The translations under genes and the position numbers were made by a program. Below are positions 7,761 through 15,843 of a DNA stretch of 64,000 nt, piece by piece. The notes under the pieces were generated by a model that saw nothing but the letters and a program-made list of their open reading frames with translations, ran no database searches and was not told where the DNA came from. Source of the stretch: Streptomyces sp. GQFP (GTDB taxonomy: Bacteria; Actinomycetota; Actinomycetes; Streptomycetales; Streptomycetaceae). Each line of letters opens with the position of its first letter. Position 1 is the first letter of the stretch. Where the stretch lies: contig NZ_CP089312.1 of the NCBI RefSeq assembly GCF_021545335.1, forward strand, positions 3,534,001 to 3,598,000, given 5' to 3'.

Positions 7761-8495
7761 GTGGGAAAGCTCGATGGCAAGGTAGCGGTGATCACCGGCG
7801 GATCCACCGGCATGGCACTGGCCGGCGCCAAACTGTTCGTCGAGGAAGGAGCGCACGTCTTCATCCAGGCCCGGCGGCAGGAAGCACTGGACGACGCCGT
7901 CAAGCTGATCGGCCGCAACGTCACCGCCGTCCAGGGTGACGCGGCCGAACTGGACGACCTGGACCGCTTGTACGACACCGTCAAGCGGGAAAAGGGCTCG
8001 ATCGACGTGCTGTGGGCCAGCGCCGGGATGGGCGAACCCGCCGTCCTCGGCGAGATCACCGAGGAACAGTTCCACCGCGCATTCTGGCTCAACGCGCGCG
8101 GCACCCTGTTCACCGTGCAGAAGGCACTGCCGCTGATCAACGACAACGGCTCGATCCTCATGACCGGATCCAACGCCTCCCTCGGCGCCTTCCCCGGCTG
8201 GAGCCTCTACGCGGGAAGCAAAGCCGTCCAGCAGGCCTGGGCCCGCGTCTGGCTCAACGAACTGCGCGACCGCAGGATCCGGGTCAACGTCCTGACCCCC
8301 GGTCAGGTCGCCACCGCCAAACAGGAAGAACTGTTCGACGAGGCAACCAAGGCCACATTCGAGTCCCTCATCCCCCGCGGAAAGATGGGCCGCCCCGATG
8401 AAATCGCGACCGTCGCCCTGTTCCTCGCCTCCGACGACTCCAGCTACGTCAACGGCCTGGAACTGGTCACCGACGGCGGCACCACCGCCATCTGA
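7761..8495 (+). CDS. Short-chain dehydrogenase/reductase (SDR)
   Basis: A classical-type SDR of 244 residues, a cytoplasmic NAD(P)-dependent oxidoreductase. The catalytic Ser is in TGSNASLGAF and the YxxxK pair is in SLYAGSKAV. The C-terminus has GRPDEIATVALFLASDDSSYV and ends ELVTDGGT. The nucleotide-binding motif reads TGGSTGMAL, so the last glycine of TGxxxGxG is Ala. The GTG at 7761 follows CGGAG at 6 bases. It is divergent from the frameshifted LysR gene and followed after 30 bases by an NADP-binding protein, suggesting one operon for a redox conversion. Substrate unknown. Confidence 0.85.
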   Translation: MGKLDGKVAVITGGSTGMALAGAKLFVEEGAHVFIQARRQEALDDAVKLIGRNVTAVQGDAAELDDLDRLYDTVKREKGSIDVLWASAGMGEPAVLGEITEEQFHRAFWLNARGTLFTVQKALPLINDNGSILMTGSNASLGAFPGWSLYAGSKAVQQAWARVWLNELRDRRIRVNVLTPGQVATAKQEELFDEATKATFESLIPRGKMGRPDEIATVALFLASDDSSYVNGLELVTDGGTTAI

Positions 8496-8525
8496 ACCAC
8501 ACACAACAGGAAGAGAGCACACCTG

Positions 8526-9149
8526 ATGAGCAGCATCACCCTCATCGGTACGGGGAACATGGCCCGTACCATCGGCACGCTCGCGGTGGCGGGCGGCAAC
8601 ACCGTCGAGGTCATGGGACGCGATCAGTCCAAGGCCGATGACCTGGCCAAGACTCTGGGCGGCGGCGCGACGACGGGCAAGTGGGGCGCCGTCCCGGCCG
8701 GGGACATCGTCATCACGGCCCTGTTGTCCGACGGTGTCGTTCCGGTCGTCGCCGAGTACGGAGACGCCCTCGCGGGCAAGGTCGTCGTCGACATCAGCAA
8801 CCCGTTCAACGCCACGTTCGACGGACTGGCCCACAGCGAGGAGACCTCGATCGCGCAGGAAGTCGCCAGGGTGGCCCCGGCCGGCGCCAGCGTGGTGAAG
8901 GCGTTCAACACCATCTTCCGTAATGTCCTGGAGAAGGGCCGCCCCAACGTCTTCATCGCTGGCGACAATGCGCAGGCCAAGGCGGGCGTGGCGGCATTCA
9001 TCGAGAGCCTCGGGCTGCGCCCGCTGGACGTCGGCGGCCTGAAAATGGCGCACTGGCTGGAAGGAATGGGCCTGGTCACGATGGGGCTCGCCGGCAACGG
9101 GGTTGGCCACTGGGACTTCGCCCTCGGCGTCAACGAATTCACCGGCTGA
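8526..9149 (+). CDS. NADP-binding oxidoreductase (F420-dependent NADP reductase-like)
   Basis: A 207-residue Rossmann protein of the pfam03807 type. It opens ITLIGTGNMARTIGTLAVAG, has VVVDISNPFNATFDG in the middle, VVKAFNTIFRNVL after it, and GLRPLDVGGLKMAHWLE near the end. These match the NADPH:F420 oxidoreductase-like family, but many members are of unknown substrate. The ATG at 8526 has AGGAAGAG upstream. It follows the SDR gene in the same orientation, likely as one transcript controlled by the neighbouring LysR. An F420 role cannot be confirmed from sequence alone. Confidence 0.8.
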   Translation: MSSITLIGTGNMARTIGTLAVAGGNTVEVMGRDQSKADDLAKTLGGGATTGKWGAVPAGDIVITALLSDGVVPVVAEYGDALAGKVVVDISNPFNATFDGLAHSEETSIAQEVARVAPAGASVVKAFNTIFRNVLEKGRPNVFIAGDNAQAKAGVAAFIESLGLRPLDVGGLKMAHWLEGMGLVTMGLAGNGVGHWDFALGVNEFTG

Positions 9150-9315
9150 GCCCCCGGGGCCGAGCAGTCGGCGAACAGGGCGCCGTCCGCCCTGATAGTG
9201 GTTGATGGATCACCGACCCGCTGATGTCGGATATCGCCGTCCCGGTCCGGATCGGACGTCATGGCACATCCGAACGCGCGCAGACCCAACCTGGTGAACC
9301 TATGCGGTCACAACA

Positions 9316-10740
9316 CTAGGAACCGGCCTGAGCAACCGTCGCGCACAACTCCTCCAGCGCCCCCGCCCACCCATGCTCCGCCGGTGTCCCGTACCCGACG
9401 ACCAGCGCGTCGGTCCGCTCGACGGTCGACTCGGGGTGACGGTAGAGGTCGAGCCCGTGCACCGCCAGTCGCCGCCGTGCCGCTGCCCGTACGACCGACT
9501 CCTCGGTGCCGGGCGGGAGTTGGAGGACCGCGTGCAGACCGGCCGCGATGCCGGTCGCGCGGACCTGGGGTGCTCTGGCAGCCAGGGCCGCGACCAGCGC
9601 GTCCCGTCGACGCCGGTAACGCAGCCGGGCGGCGCGCACCTGACGGTCGTACGCACCCGAGTCGATGAACTCGGCGAGGGTCAGTTGATCGAACACCCCG
9701 CAGGACCAGTCGATCCGACCCTTCGCCGCGACGACCTCCCCGACGAGGGACGGCGGCAGCACCAGCCAGCCCAGCCGCAGCCCGGGCGCCAGCGACTTGC
9801 TCGCCGTACCGAGATACACCACCCGGTCGGGGTCCAGCCCCTGGAGCGCGCCCACCGCCTGCCGGTCGTAACGGAACTCCCCGTCGTAGTCGTCCTCCAG
9901 GATCAGCCCGTCCCCGCGCCGCGCCCAGTCCACGACGGCGGCCCGCCGGTCGGGATGCAGCGACTTGCCGATGGGGAACTGGTGGGCGGGCGTCAGCAAC
10001 ACGGCCCGTACGTCAGCCAGTTCCCCTTCCTCTCCCGTCAACTCCTCGGTACGGGTGCCCAGTTCGTCGAGGCCGAGCGGTACCGTCCGTAGCCCCGCGC
10101 GCTCCAACAGCCGCCAGTGGGCGTCCAGTCCGTACGACTCCAAGGCCAGTGAGGTGAGCCCCCGGGCGTGCAGGACCCCACCCAGCAGCATCAGCCCGTG
10201 CACGAAGCCGGAGCAGATGACGATCCGGTCGGGGTGGGCGCGGACGCCCCGGGCGCGGGCCAGATAGCCGGCCAGGGCGGTACGGAGTTCCACGCGTCCG
10301 CGCGGGTCGGAGTAGCCGAGGGCGTCGTTGGGGGCGCTGGTCAGGGCGCGGCGGGATGCCTTGAGCCAGGCGGCGCGGGGGAAGAGGGAGAGGTCAGGGC
10401 TGCCCGGGATCAGGTCGTGCACCGGCGGGAACGGTGAACGCGGATGCCGGGTCGGCCCGGCGGACGGGCGGGGTACGGTCCGCTCCGCCACGCTGGTGCC
10501 CGAGCCCTGGCGGGCGGTGAGCCAGCCCTCGGCGACCAGGTCGGCGTACGCGTCGGCGACCGTGTTGCGGGCGATGCCGAGGTCTGCGGCGAGGGAGCGG
10601 GAGGAGGGCAGGCGGGTACCGGGCGCCAGCCTGCCGCCGCGCACGGCTTCCCGGATCGCGTCCGTCAGCCCCCGGCGCACGCCGGTACCGGCTGGTTCTA
10701 GATGAAGGTCGACCCCCGAAGTGGCCCAGGATTCAGCCAT
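9316..10740 (-). CDS. MocR-type regulator (GntR winged helix fused to aminotransferase fold)
   Basis: A 474-residue fusion. Residues about 15-80 form a GntR winged helix (GLTDAIREAVRGGRLAPGTR, then LGIARNTVADAYADLVAEGW). The rest is a fold-type I aminotransferase domain with ILEDDYDGEFRYD and the PLP lysine in GTASKSLAPGLRLGW. MocR proteins such as PdxR and GabR bind PLP and regulate a divergent gene. The ATG at 10740 was chosen over an upstream in-frame ATG because the fold begins soon after it. The 47-base gap to the divergent AhpD-like gene at 10788 holds TGGACCA and TGGCCAC, which could form a direct-repeat operator. The target is probably the AhpD/PEP-mutase-like pair. Confidence 0.87.
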   Translation of the reverse strand: MAESWATSGVDLHLEPAGTGVRRGLTDAIREAVRGGRLAPGTRLPSSRSLAADLGIARNTVADAYADLVAEGWLTARQGSGTSVAERTVPRPSAGPTRHPRSPFPPVHDLIPGSPDLSLFPRAAWLKASRRALTSAPNDALGYSDPRGRVELRTALAGYLARARGVRAHPDRIVICSGFVHGLMLLGGVLHARGLTSLALESYGLDAHWRLLERAGLRTVPLGLDELGTRTEELTGEEGELADVRAVLLTPAHQFPIGKSLHPDRRAAVVDWARRGDGLILEDDYDGEFRYDRQAVGALQGLDPDRVVYLGTASKSLAPGLRLGWLVLPPSLVGEVVAAKGRIDWSCGVFDQLTLAEFIDSGAYDRQVRAARLRYRRRRDALVAALAARAPQVRATGIAAGLHAVLQLPPGTEESVVRAAARRRLAVHGLDLYRHPESTVERTDALVVGYGTPAEHGWAGALEELCATVAQAGS

Positions 10741-10787
10741 GAAAATGGACCATACCCTTGGGCTACTGGCCACCTAGAGTCGTTGGC

Positions 10788-11279
10788 ATGACCACCGATG
10801 AGAAGACCCCCCGTCTCCCCTGGGCCGATCTCGCCCCCGACGTCTTCAAGGCCATGATCCGGCTGGACTCGGCGGCCAGACAGGGCCTCGACCCGGTCCT
10901 CTGGGAGCTGGTGAAGATCCGGGCCTCGCAGATCAACCACTGCGCCTACTGCCTCGACATGCACACCAAGGACGCGCTCGCGGCGGGCGAGAGCGTGGAG
11001 CGGATCGTCCAGCTCAGCGCGTGGGAGGAGTCGGCGCACTTCTACACGGAGAAGGAGCTGGCGGCGCTCCGGCTGACCGAGGCGGTGACCGTCCTGACCG
11101 ACGGCTTCGTCCCGGACGCGGTCTACGAGCACGCCGCCCGCCACTTCGAGGAGGCGGAACTGGCCCACCTGATCGCCGGGATCACGGTCATCAACGCCTG
11201 GAACCGCTTCGCGGTGACGACCCGTATGGTCCCCGGCCACTACAAGCCGGGCCAGTACGCGACCGGCGGCGCCAAGTGA
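10788..11279 (+). CDS. AhpD-like alkylhydroperoxidase family protein (second copy)
   Basis: A 163-residue AhpD/CMD protein with KIRASQINHCAYCLDMHTKD, carrying the CxxC...H signature, and NAWNRFAVTTRMVPG near the C-terminus. It is clearly paralogous to the protein at 3823-4317, with the same order of motifs. The ATG at 10788 is 47 bases from the divergent MocR gene and the stop overlaps the next gene by GTGA. The pairing with a MocR regulator is common for AhpD-like genes and suggests induction by an amine or PLP-related signal (inference). Confidence 0.88.
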   Translation: MTTDEKTPRLPWADLAPDVFKAMIRLDSAARQGLDPVLWELVKIRASQINHCAYCLDMHTKDALAAGESVERIVQLSAWEESAHFYTEKELAALRLTEAVTVLTDGFVPDAVYEHAARHFEEAELAHLIAGITVINAWNRFAVTTRMVPGHYKPGQYATGGAK

Positions 11280-12022
11280 GCGTGGACGTCTTCCGAGCCC
11301 TGCACCAACACCGCCTGCCCGACGACCCGTTGATCCTGCCCGGCCCCTGGGACGCGGTCAGCGCACGGGAGTTCGCCGCCGCCGGGTTCCCCGCGCTCGC
11401 GACACCCAGCGCCGGGATCGCGGCCTCGCTCGGGTACGAGGACGGGGCCACGCCCGCCGACGAGATGTTCGCGGCGATCGCACGCATCGCGCGGGCCGTG
11501 GACGTACCCGTGTCGGCGGACGTGGAGGACGGATACGGCCTGGCGCCAAGGGAGTTGGTGGACCGACTGCTGACCGCGGGCGCCGTCGGCTGCAACCTGG
11601 AGGACTCCCACGCGGGCGTCCTGGCCGACCCGCACGCCCACGCCGACCGGCTCGCAGAGGTACGGGACGCGGCGGGCGACCGGCTCTTCGTCAACGCCCG
11701 CGTCGATACGTTCGTATACGGCGACCAGACCCCCGAACAGGCCATCGAGCGGGCCGCGTTGTACGTGGCGGCCGGCGCGGACTGTGTGTACCCCATCGAG
11801 GCACCGCTCGCCGCACTTCCGCTGCTGCGGTCAGCCATCAGCGGTCCGCTCAACGTCTTCGCCACACTCGACGGCCCCTCCCCGGCCGAACTGGGCACCC
11901 TGGGCGCCACCCGAGTCACCTTCGGCCCGGGCTTCCTGCACTGGACGGCGGAGGCGCTGCGGGGGAGAGCGGCGGGGTTCATCGCGGGCGGAAGCGGGGC
12001 GGGGCCCGGGACCGAGGCCTGA
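11276..12022 (+). CDS. Isocitrate lyase / PEP mutase superfamily protein
   Basis: A 248-residue TIM-barrel protein of the PEP mutase/isocitrate lyase superfamily. The active-site region SADVEDGYG carries the Mg-binding acidic residues; GCNLEDSHAG, FVNARVDTFVYG and DCVYPIEAPL follow in the expected order. Members cleave or form C-C or P-C bonds next to a carboxylate (oxaloacetate hydrolase, carboxyphosphonoenolpyruvate or methylisocitrate lyase types). The cysteine-bearing loop typical of true isocitrate lyases is not evident, so the specificity is open. The GTG at 11276 overlaps the stop of the AhpD-like gene. The final residues (GSGAGPGTEA) lie in a duplicated DNA segment at the stop. Confidence 0.82.
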   Translation: MSVDVFRALHQHRLPDDPLILPGPWDAVSAREFAAAGFPALATPSAGIAASLGYEDGATPADEMFAAIARIARAVDVPVSADVEDGYGLAPRELVDRLLTAGAVGCNLEDSHAGVLADPHAHADRLAEVRDAAGDRLFVNARVDTFVYGDQTPEQAIERAALYVAAGADCVYPIEAPLAALPLLRSAISGPLNVFATLDGPSPAELGTLGATRVTFGPGFLHWTAEALRGRAAGFIAGGSGAGPGTEA

Positions 12023-12067
12023 ACCGCGGCCGGACCCGGGACCGAGGCCTGAAGCAGGGCCGGACTC
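12008..12067 (+). repeat. Tandem 30-bp duplication across a stop codon
   Basis: Two adjacent 30-base units (12008-12037 and 12038-12067), each beginning GGGACCGAGGCCTGAA. The first contains the stop codon of the PEP-mutase-like gene. The second runs into the end of the convergent DUF5954 gene. Confidence 0.75.
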
Positions 12068-13334
12068 AGGCAGGCGCAGGCCCCTCGCCGACACCCTCGC
12101 CCTGCCCCCGTCCATCCTCCTCGCCCCGTCCCTCCTCCTGGCCCCGAACCTGCCCCCCGCCCGGCCCCTCCACCTGACCCGGAACCTGCCCCGTCACCCT
12201 CTCCTTCGCCGCCTCCTTCGCCTTCCTCCTCCCCTCTCGTACCGCCGTTCGGCGTGCCTCCTCCGCCTCCCAGCGGCGTTTCAGTTCCAGGGTGCGTTCG
12301 CTGAGCGGGGCCGGTTCGTCGTCCTCCTCCTTCCACAGGCCCTTCGCCTTCAGCTCGCGGGTCTGGACCTCGACCGGCGGTTCCGGGTCGAAGTCGGAGG
12401 GGCGCGGGCCCTCGGGGCCGTCGGGGCCGACCCTGATCAGGCGTTCGACGCGGGTGACGCGGTAGCGGATGCCGTCGACGGTCGCGACGTTCAAGCGCTT
12501 CTCGTCGACTCGGTCGGCGATCAGGGCGTACTCCGCGGCCTTCTTCTCGCTCAGCCGGAGCGTGAAGGGGGCCATCACGCGCAGCCAGTACGCCAGGGAG
12601 TCCCGCGCGCCCTGGGGTGTGGAGTCGGAGGCGCCGGGGTTGTGCGCCCGCCAACTCCCGTCCACCCGCTCGGAGATCATGTAGACGGCGGGCAGCAGCA
12701 CCCCGCCCGGGTGGGTGTGCAGCGCCCGCCGCGCCTCGTCGCGAACCGCCTGCGGCGCACCCGGGGCGATGCCCACGAACTGGATCAGGTCCAGCTTGAG
12801 GATGCCGTCGGACAGCCCGGTACCGGTGACGGGATCGACCACGAAACCCTTCGTACGCGGCCCCACCTTGTACGCCTCGCCGACCTCCGCCGGGTCGGGG
12901 TCGGACGGGCGGGGTGGCTCGGGCCCGTTCGGCCCCATCCGGACGAAGCGTGAGGCGCGCACGATCCGGAATCTCTCGCCGCGGACCCGCAGGTCGTTCA
13001 CGACCTCGCGGTCCATGCGCAGAGCCGCCGCCATCCACTTGCGCCGGGCGCCCTCGTCGCCCACCTTCTCGGCCTCGGTGGCCCGCAGCCGGAACACCGA
13101 GCCGAGCGAGTCCCGGGAGCCCTGCGGGGTGTCGCTGCCGTAGCCGAACAGCTCCCAGCCGCCCGCCTCGCGCTCCTTGGCATGGAAGAACTCGGGGATG
13201 CCCACCCCCATCAGGTCGGGGTACCGCATCGCGGCCTCTCCCGCCTCCTGCTCCGCGAAGGCCGCGATCGGGCCCTCCTGCGCGGTGACCCTGATCGTCA
13301 GATACGCCGGAACATCATCTCTGTAGTCGCCCAT
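12066..13334 (-). CDS. DUF5954 family protein with internal duplication
   Basis: A 422-residue protein of a Streptomyces family of unknown function. It opens DDVPAYLTIRVTAQEGPIA and contains two related halves: SDTPQGSRDSLGSVFRL with GPNGPEPPRPSD in the first, and SDSTPQGARDSLAYWLRV with GPDGPEGPRPSD in the second. The C-terminal 45 residues are a low-complexity Gly/Glu/Gln tail (repeats of GQV and EEGRG). The start at 13334 (MGDYRD) has no clear Shine-Dalgarno; the frame stays open further upstream but loses coding character. No signal peptide or membrane segment is seen. Function unknown. Confidence 0.78.
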   Translation of the reverse strand: MGDYRDDVPAYLTIRVTAQEGPIAAFAEQEAGEAAMRYPDLMGVGIPEFFHAKEREAGGWELFGYGSDTPQGSRDSLGSVFRLRATEAEKVGDEGARRKWMAAALRMDREVVNDLRVRGERFRIVRASRFVRMGPNGPEPPRPSDPDPAEVGEAYKVGPRTKGFVVDPVTGTGLSDGILKLDLIQFVGIAPGAPQAVRDEARRALHTHPGGVLLPAVYMISERVDGSWRAHNPGASDSTPQGARDSLAYWLRVMAPFTLRLSEKKAAEYALIADRVDEKRLNVATVDGIRYRVTRVERLIRVGPDGPEGPRPSDFDPEPPVEVQTRELKAKGLWKEEDDEPAPLSERTLELKRRWEAEEARRTAVREGRRKAKEAAKERVTGQVPGQVEGPGGGQVRGQEEGRGEEDGRGQGEGVGEGPAPA

Positions 13335-13427
13335 GCACTGAGCGTGCACACAAGGGAGTTGCCCGACACCGGGTTTCACCGAATTCGCGGGGCCCTGGCG
13401 TGGAACCCTGTGGAATCTCGCCGGTTC

Positions 13428-13443
13428 TTTGACTAAAGTCAAA
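13428..13443. promoter_or_regulatory. MarR-type palindromic operator
   Basis: TTTGACT-AA-AGTCAAA, a perfect 16-base palindrome ending 6 bases before the ATG of the MarR-GNAT gene. Its size and A/T-flanked form fit MarR sites. Placed here, a bound repressor would block initiation, so autorepression is likely. Confidence 0.6.
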
Positions 13444-13449
13444 GAAATC

Positions 13450-14382
13450 ATGGACGACGCTGTGAACGATGTGAACACCCTCCGGCAGTTCAACCGGTAC
13501 TTCACCCGCCGCATCGGCGCCCTCGACGACCACTACCTCGGCCAGGACCGGCCGCTCGGCGAGGCCCGGCTGCTGTTCGAGATCGCCGAGGCCGGGGACG
13601 GCGCCTCGCTGCGCGAGCTGCGCACCCGGCTCACCCTGGACGCCGGGTATCTGAGCCGACTGGTGCGCGCCCTGGACAGACAGGGGCTGGTCCGGCTGCG
13701 GGTGCATCCCGGGGACAGCCGGTCACGGGTCGTGGAGCTGACACCGGCCGGAGAGGCCGAGCTGACGGAGCAGAACCGCCGGGCCGACGCCCTGGCGGCG
13801 GGCCTCCTCGCCGGCCTCGACGACACCCGGCGCGGCGAACTGACCGCCGCCCTCGACACCGCCCGACGGCTGCTGCGCCTCGCGGCGATCACCGTCGAGA
13901 CCGTCGACGGCGCGAGCCCCGACGCCCGCGCCTGCCTCGCCGCGTACGCCGCCGACATCGGCGAACGGTTCCCCGAGGGCTTCGATCCGGCTGCCCTCGT
14001 ACCGCCGCACGAGGTGTCGGGCGACGCGGGCGCCTTCCTGGTGGCGTACGAGGAGGGGCGTGCCGTGGGCTGCGGGGCGCTGCGGCGGCTCGAACCGGGG
14101 GTCGGCGAGATCCGCCATGTCTGGGTGCACCCCGGGTCCCGCCGTCTGGGCCTCGCCCGGCGCCTCCTCGACGGCCTCGAACAGCAGGCCGCCGTACGGG
14201 ACTTGACGGTCGTACGACTGGACACGCACGCGGTCCTCAAGGAGGCGCAGGCGATGTACCTGGCGTGCGGCTACACGGAGATCCCGCGCTACGACGACAA
14301 CCCTTACGCGGGGCACTGGTTCGAGAAGAGGCTGTCCCCGGCGGCACCGGACGCACGCGGGCCCCGTCCGGCAGAAGCCTGA
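13450..14382 (+). CDS. MarR winged-helix regulator fused to a GNAT acetyltransferase
   Basis: A 310-residue two-domain protein. Residues about 8-150 are a MarR domain (LGEARLLFEIAEAG, then LDAGYLSRLVRALDRQGLV and the wing VHPGDSRSRVVELT). Residues about 165-300 are a GNAT N-acetyltransferase with the acetyl-CoA loop VHPGSRRLGLARRLL, and ACGYTEIPRYDDNPYAGHW at the end. Such fusions are known in actinobacteria, but acetyl acceptors are rarely known. I chose the ATG at 13450; an in-frame TTG at 13429 lies inside the palindromic operator. There is no good Shine-Dalgarno, so a leaderless transcript is possible. A C-terminal hairpin overlaps the stop codon. Confidence 0.85.
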   Translation: MDDAVNDVNTLRQFNRYFTRRIGALDDHYLGQDRPLGEARLLFEIAEAGDGASLRELRTRLTLDAGYLSRLVRALDRQGLVRLRVHPGDSRSRVVELTPAGEAELTEQNRRADALAAGLLAGLDDTRRGELTAALDTARRLLRLAAITVETVDGASPDARACLAAYAADIGERFPEGFDPAALVPPHEVSGDAGAFLVAYEEGRAVGCGALRRLEPGVGEIRHVWVHPGSRRLGLARRLLDGLEQQAAVRDLTVVRLDTHAVLKEAQAMYLACGYTEIPRYDDNPYAGHWFEKRLSPAAPDARGPRPAEA

Positions 14383-14392
14383 ACGGGGCCCG
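14358..14392. terminator. Hairpin terminator spanning the MarR-GNAT stop
   Basis: A perfect 10-bp stem CGGGCCCCGT (14358-14367) with ACGGGGCCCG (14383-14392) and a 15-base loop holding the stop codon. It lies between convergent genes; without a T run it may act in both directions as a GC-rich terminator. Confidence 0.6.
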
Positions 14393-14420
14393 GGAGAAGA
14401 GCGGTTGGGGCTGGTCCTGA

Positions 14421-15410
14421 CTAGATGAGGCCGAGCGCGCGAACCGCCTCGCGCTCCTCCGCCAGCTCGGCCACGGAGGCGTCGATGCGGGCGCGGCTGA
14501 ACTCGTTGATGTCCAGGCCCTGGACGATCTCGTACACGCCGTCCTTCGTGGTGACCGGGAAGGAGGAGATGATGCCCTCCGGGACGCCGTACGAGCCGTC
14601 GGACGGGATGCCCATGGAGGCCCAGTCGCCGTCGGCCGTGCCGTTGACCCAGGTGTGGACGTGGTCGATGGCGGCGTTGGCGGCGGAGGCGGCCGAGGAC
14701 GCGCCACGGGCCTCGATGATCGCGGCGCCGCGCTTGGCGACGGTCGGGATGAAGTCCTCCGCGAGCCACTTCTCGTCGTTGACGACCTCGGCGGCGTTCT
14801 TGCCGGCGATCGTGGCGTGGAAGATGTCCGGGTACTGGGTGGCGGAGTGGTTGCCCCAGATGGTGAGCCGCTTGATGTCGGAGACGGTCGTGCCCGTCTT
14901 CTTCGCGAGCTGCGTGAGCGCGCGGTTGTGGTCGAGGCGGGTCATCGCGGTGAAGCGCTCGGCCGGTACGTCCGGAGCGGCGGCCTGCGCGATGAGCGCG
15001 TTGGTGTTGGCCGGGTTGCCGACGACGAGGACCTTGATGTCGTCCGCGGCGTTGTCGTTGATGGCCTTGCCCTGCGGCTTGAAGATGCCGCCGTTGGCCT
15101 CCAGGAGGTCACCGCGCTCCATGCCCTTGGTACGCGGGCGGGCGCCGACCAGCAGGCCCACGTTCGCGCCGTTGAAGGCCACGTTCGGGTCGTCCGTGAT
15201 GTCGATGCCCTGGAGCAGCGGGAAGGCGCAGTCGTCCAGCTCCATGGCCGTACCCTCGGCGGCCTTGAGCGCCGGGGTGATCTCCAGGAGGCGGAGCCTG
15301 ACCGGCACGTCCGCGCCGAGCAGCTGGCCGGAGGCGATGCGGAAGAGCAGGGCGTAACCGATCTGGCCGGCCGCGCCGGTGACGGTGACGTTCACGGGAG
15401 TGCGGGTCAT
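14421..15410 (-). CDS. mdh: Malate dehydrogenase
   Basis: NAD-dependent malate dehydrogenase of 329 residues, interconverting malate and oxaloacetate in the TCA cycle. Rossmann motif TGAAGQIGYALLFRIASG at the N-terminus, substrate-binding arginines in GARPRTKGMERGDLL, VVGNPANTNALIA, the LDHNRA segment, and the catalytic histidine in TIWGNHSATQYPD. This is the long-type bacterial/cytosolic MDH. The ATG at 15410 follows GGAGAA. The gene stands alone, and its promoter region holds the palindrome at 15470-15485. Confidence 0.96.
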   Translation of the reverse strand: MTRTPVNVTVTGAAGQIGYALLFRIASGQLLGADVPVRLRLLEITPALKAAEGTAMELDDCAFPLLQGIDITDDPNVAFNGANVGLLVGARPRTKGMERGDLLEANGGIFKPQGKAINDNAADDIKVLVVGNPANTNALIAQAAAPDVPAERFTAMTRLDHNRALTQLAKKTGTTVSDIKRLTIWGNHSATQYPDIFHATIAGKNAAEVVNDEKWLAEDFIPTVAKRGAAIIEARGASSAASAANAAIDHVHTWVNGTADGDWASMGIPSDGSYGVPEGIISSFPVTTKDGVYEIVQGLDINEFSRARIDASVAELAEEREAVRALGLI

Positions 15411-15469
15411 GGCGTTCTCCGTATGACAGCTGGCGGTGGGGCGTCGCTGCCCCGGTTCGGATGATCGAT

Positions 15470-15485
15470 CTCTTGGCATCAAGAG
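15470..15485. promoter_or_regulatory. Palindromic operator candidate upstream of mdh
   Basis: CTCTTG-GCAT-CAAGAG, an inverted repeat 60 bases upstream of the mdh start that extends imperfectly outward on both sides. It looks like a regulator site for mdh; no factor can be named. The rest of the 15411-15780 gap shows no credible gene on either strand. Confidence 0.4.
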
Positions 15486-15780
15486 AGATCCGCCGTCAGG
15501 CTATCGCGCATCCGGGATCCCGGACGTCCGGGCCCCATGTGGCCCGCCCCACAGAGCCGCACCCACGGGCCGGGGAAGCGGCGGCCACCCGTCCGGGAGA
15601 GGTGTTGACGGGCGACCGCCGCCCGGGGACCGATCACGCCGGATCCCGTGGGGGTACTTCACCGCCTGCCCAGAACCGGGCCGGGCATTCCCCTCACATA
15701 CCGATTGAACGCAATCCGGCGGAACGGACTCCGCCACACGAGGGGCATGACGCCCACACCTGCGGCGCGGGCCCGCACCT

Positions 15781-15833
15781 GCCGCGCGCGGCCCCGTCAC
15801 CGCCGCGCGCGACTCACCCCCGCCGCGCGCGGC
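15781..15833 (+). repeat. Three GCCGCGCGCGRC motifs downstream of an HTH gene
   Basis: The near-palindrome GCCGCGCGCGGC occurs at 15781-15792 and 15822-15833, with a one-base variant at 15802-15813. It lies just after the stop of the HTH/DUF2690 gene (minus strand). Possibly a GC-rich terminator region. Confidence 0.45.
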
Positions 15834-15843
15834 CCTGCCCCCC

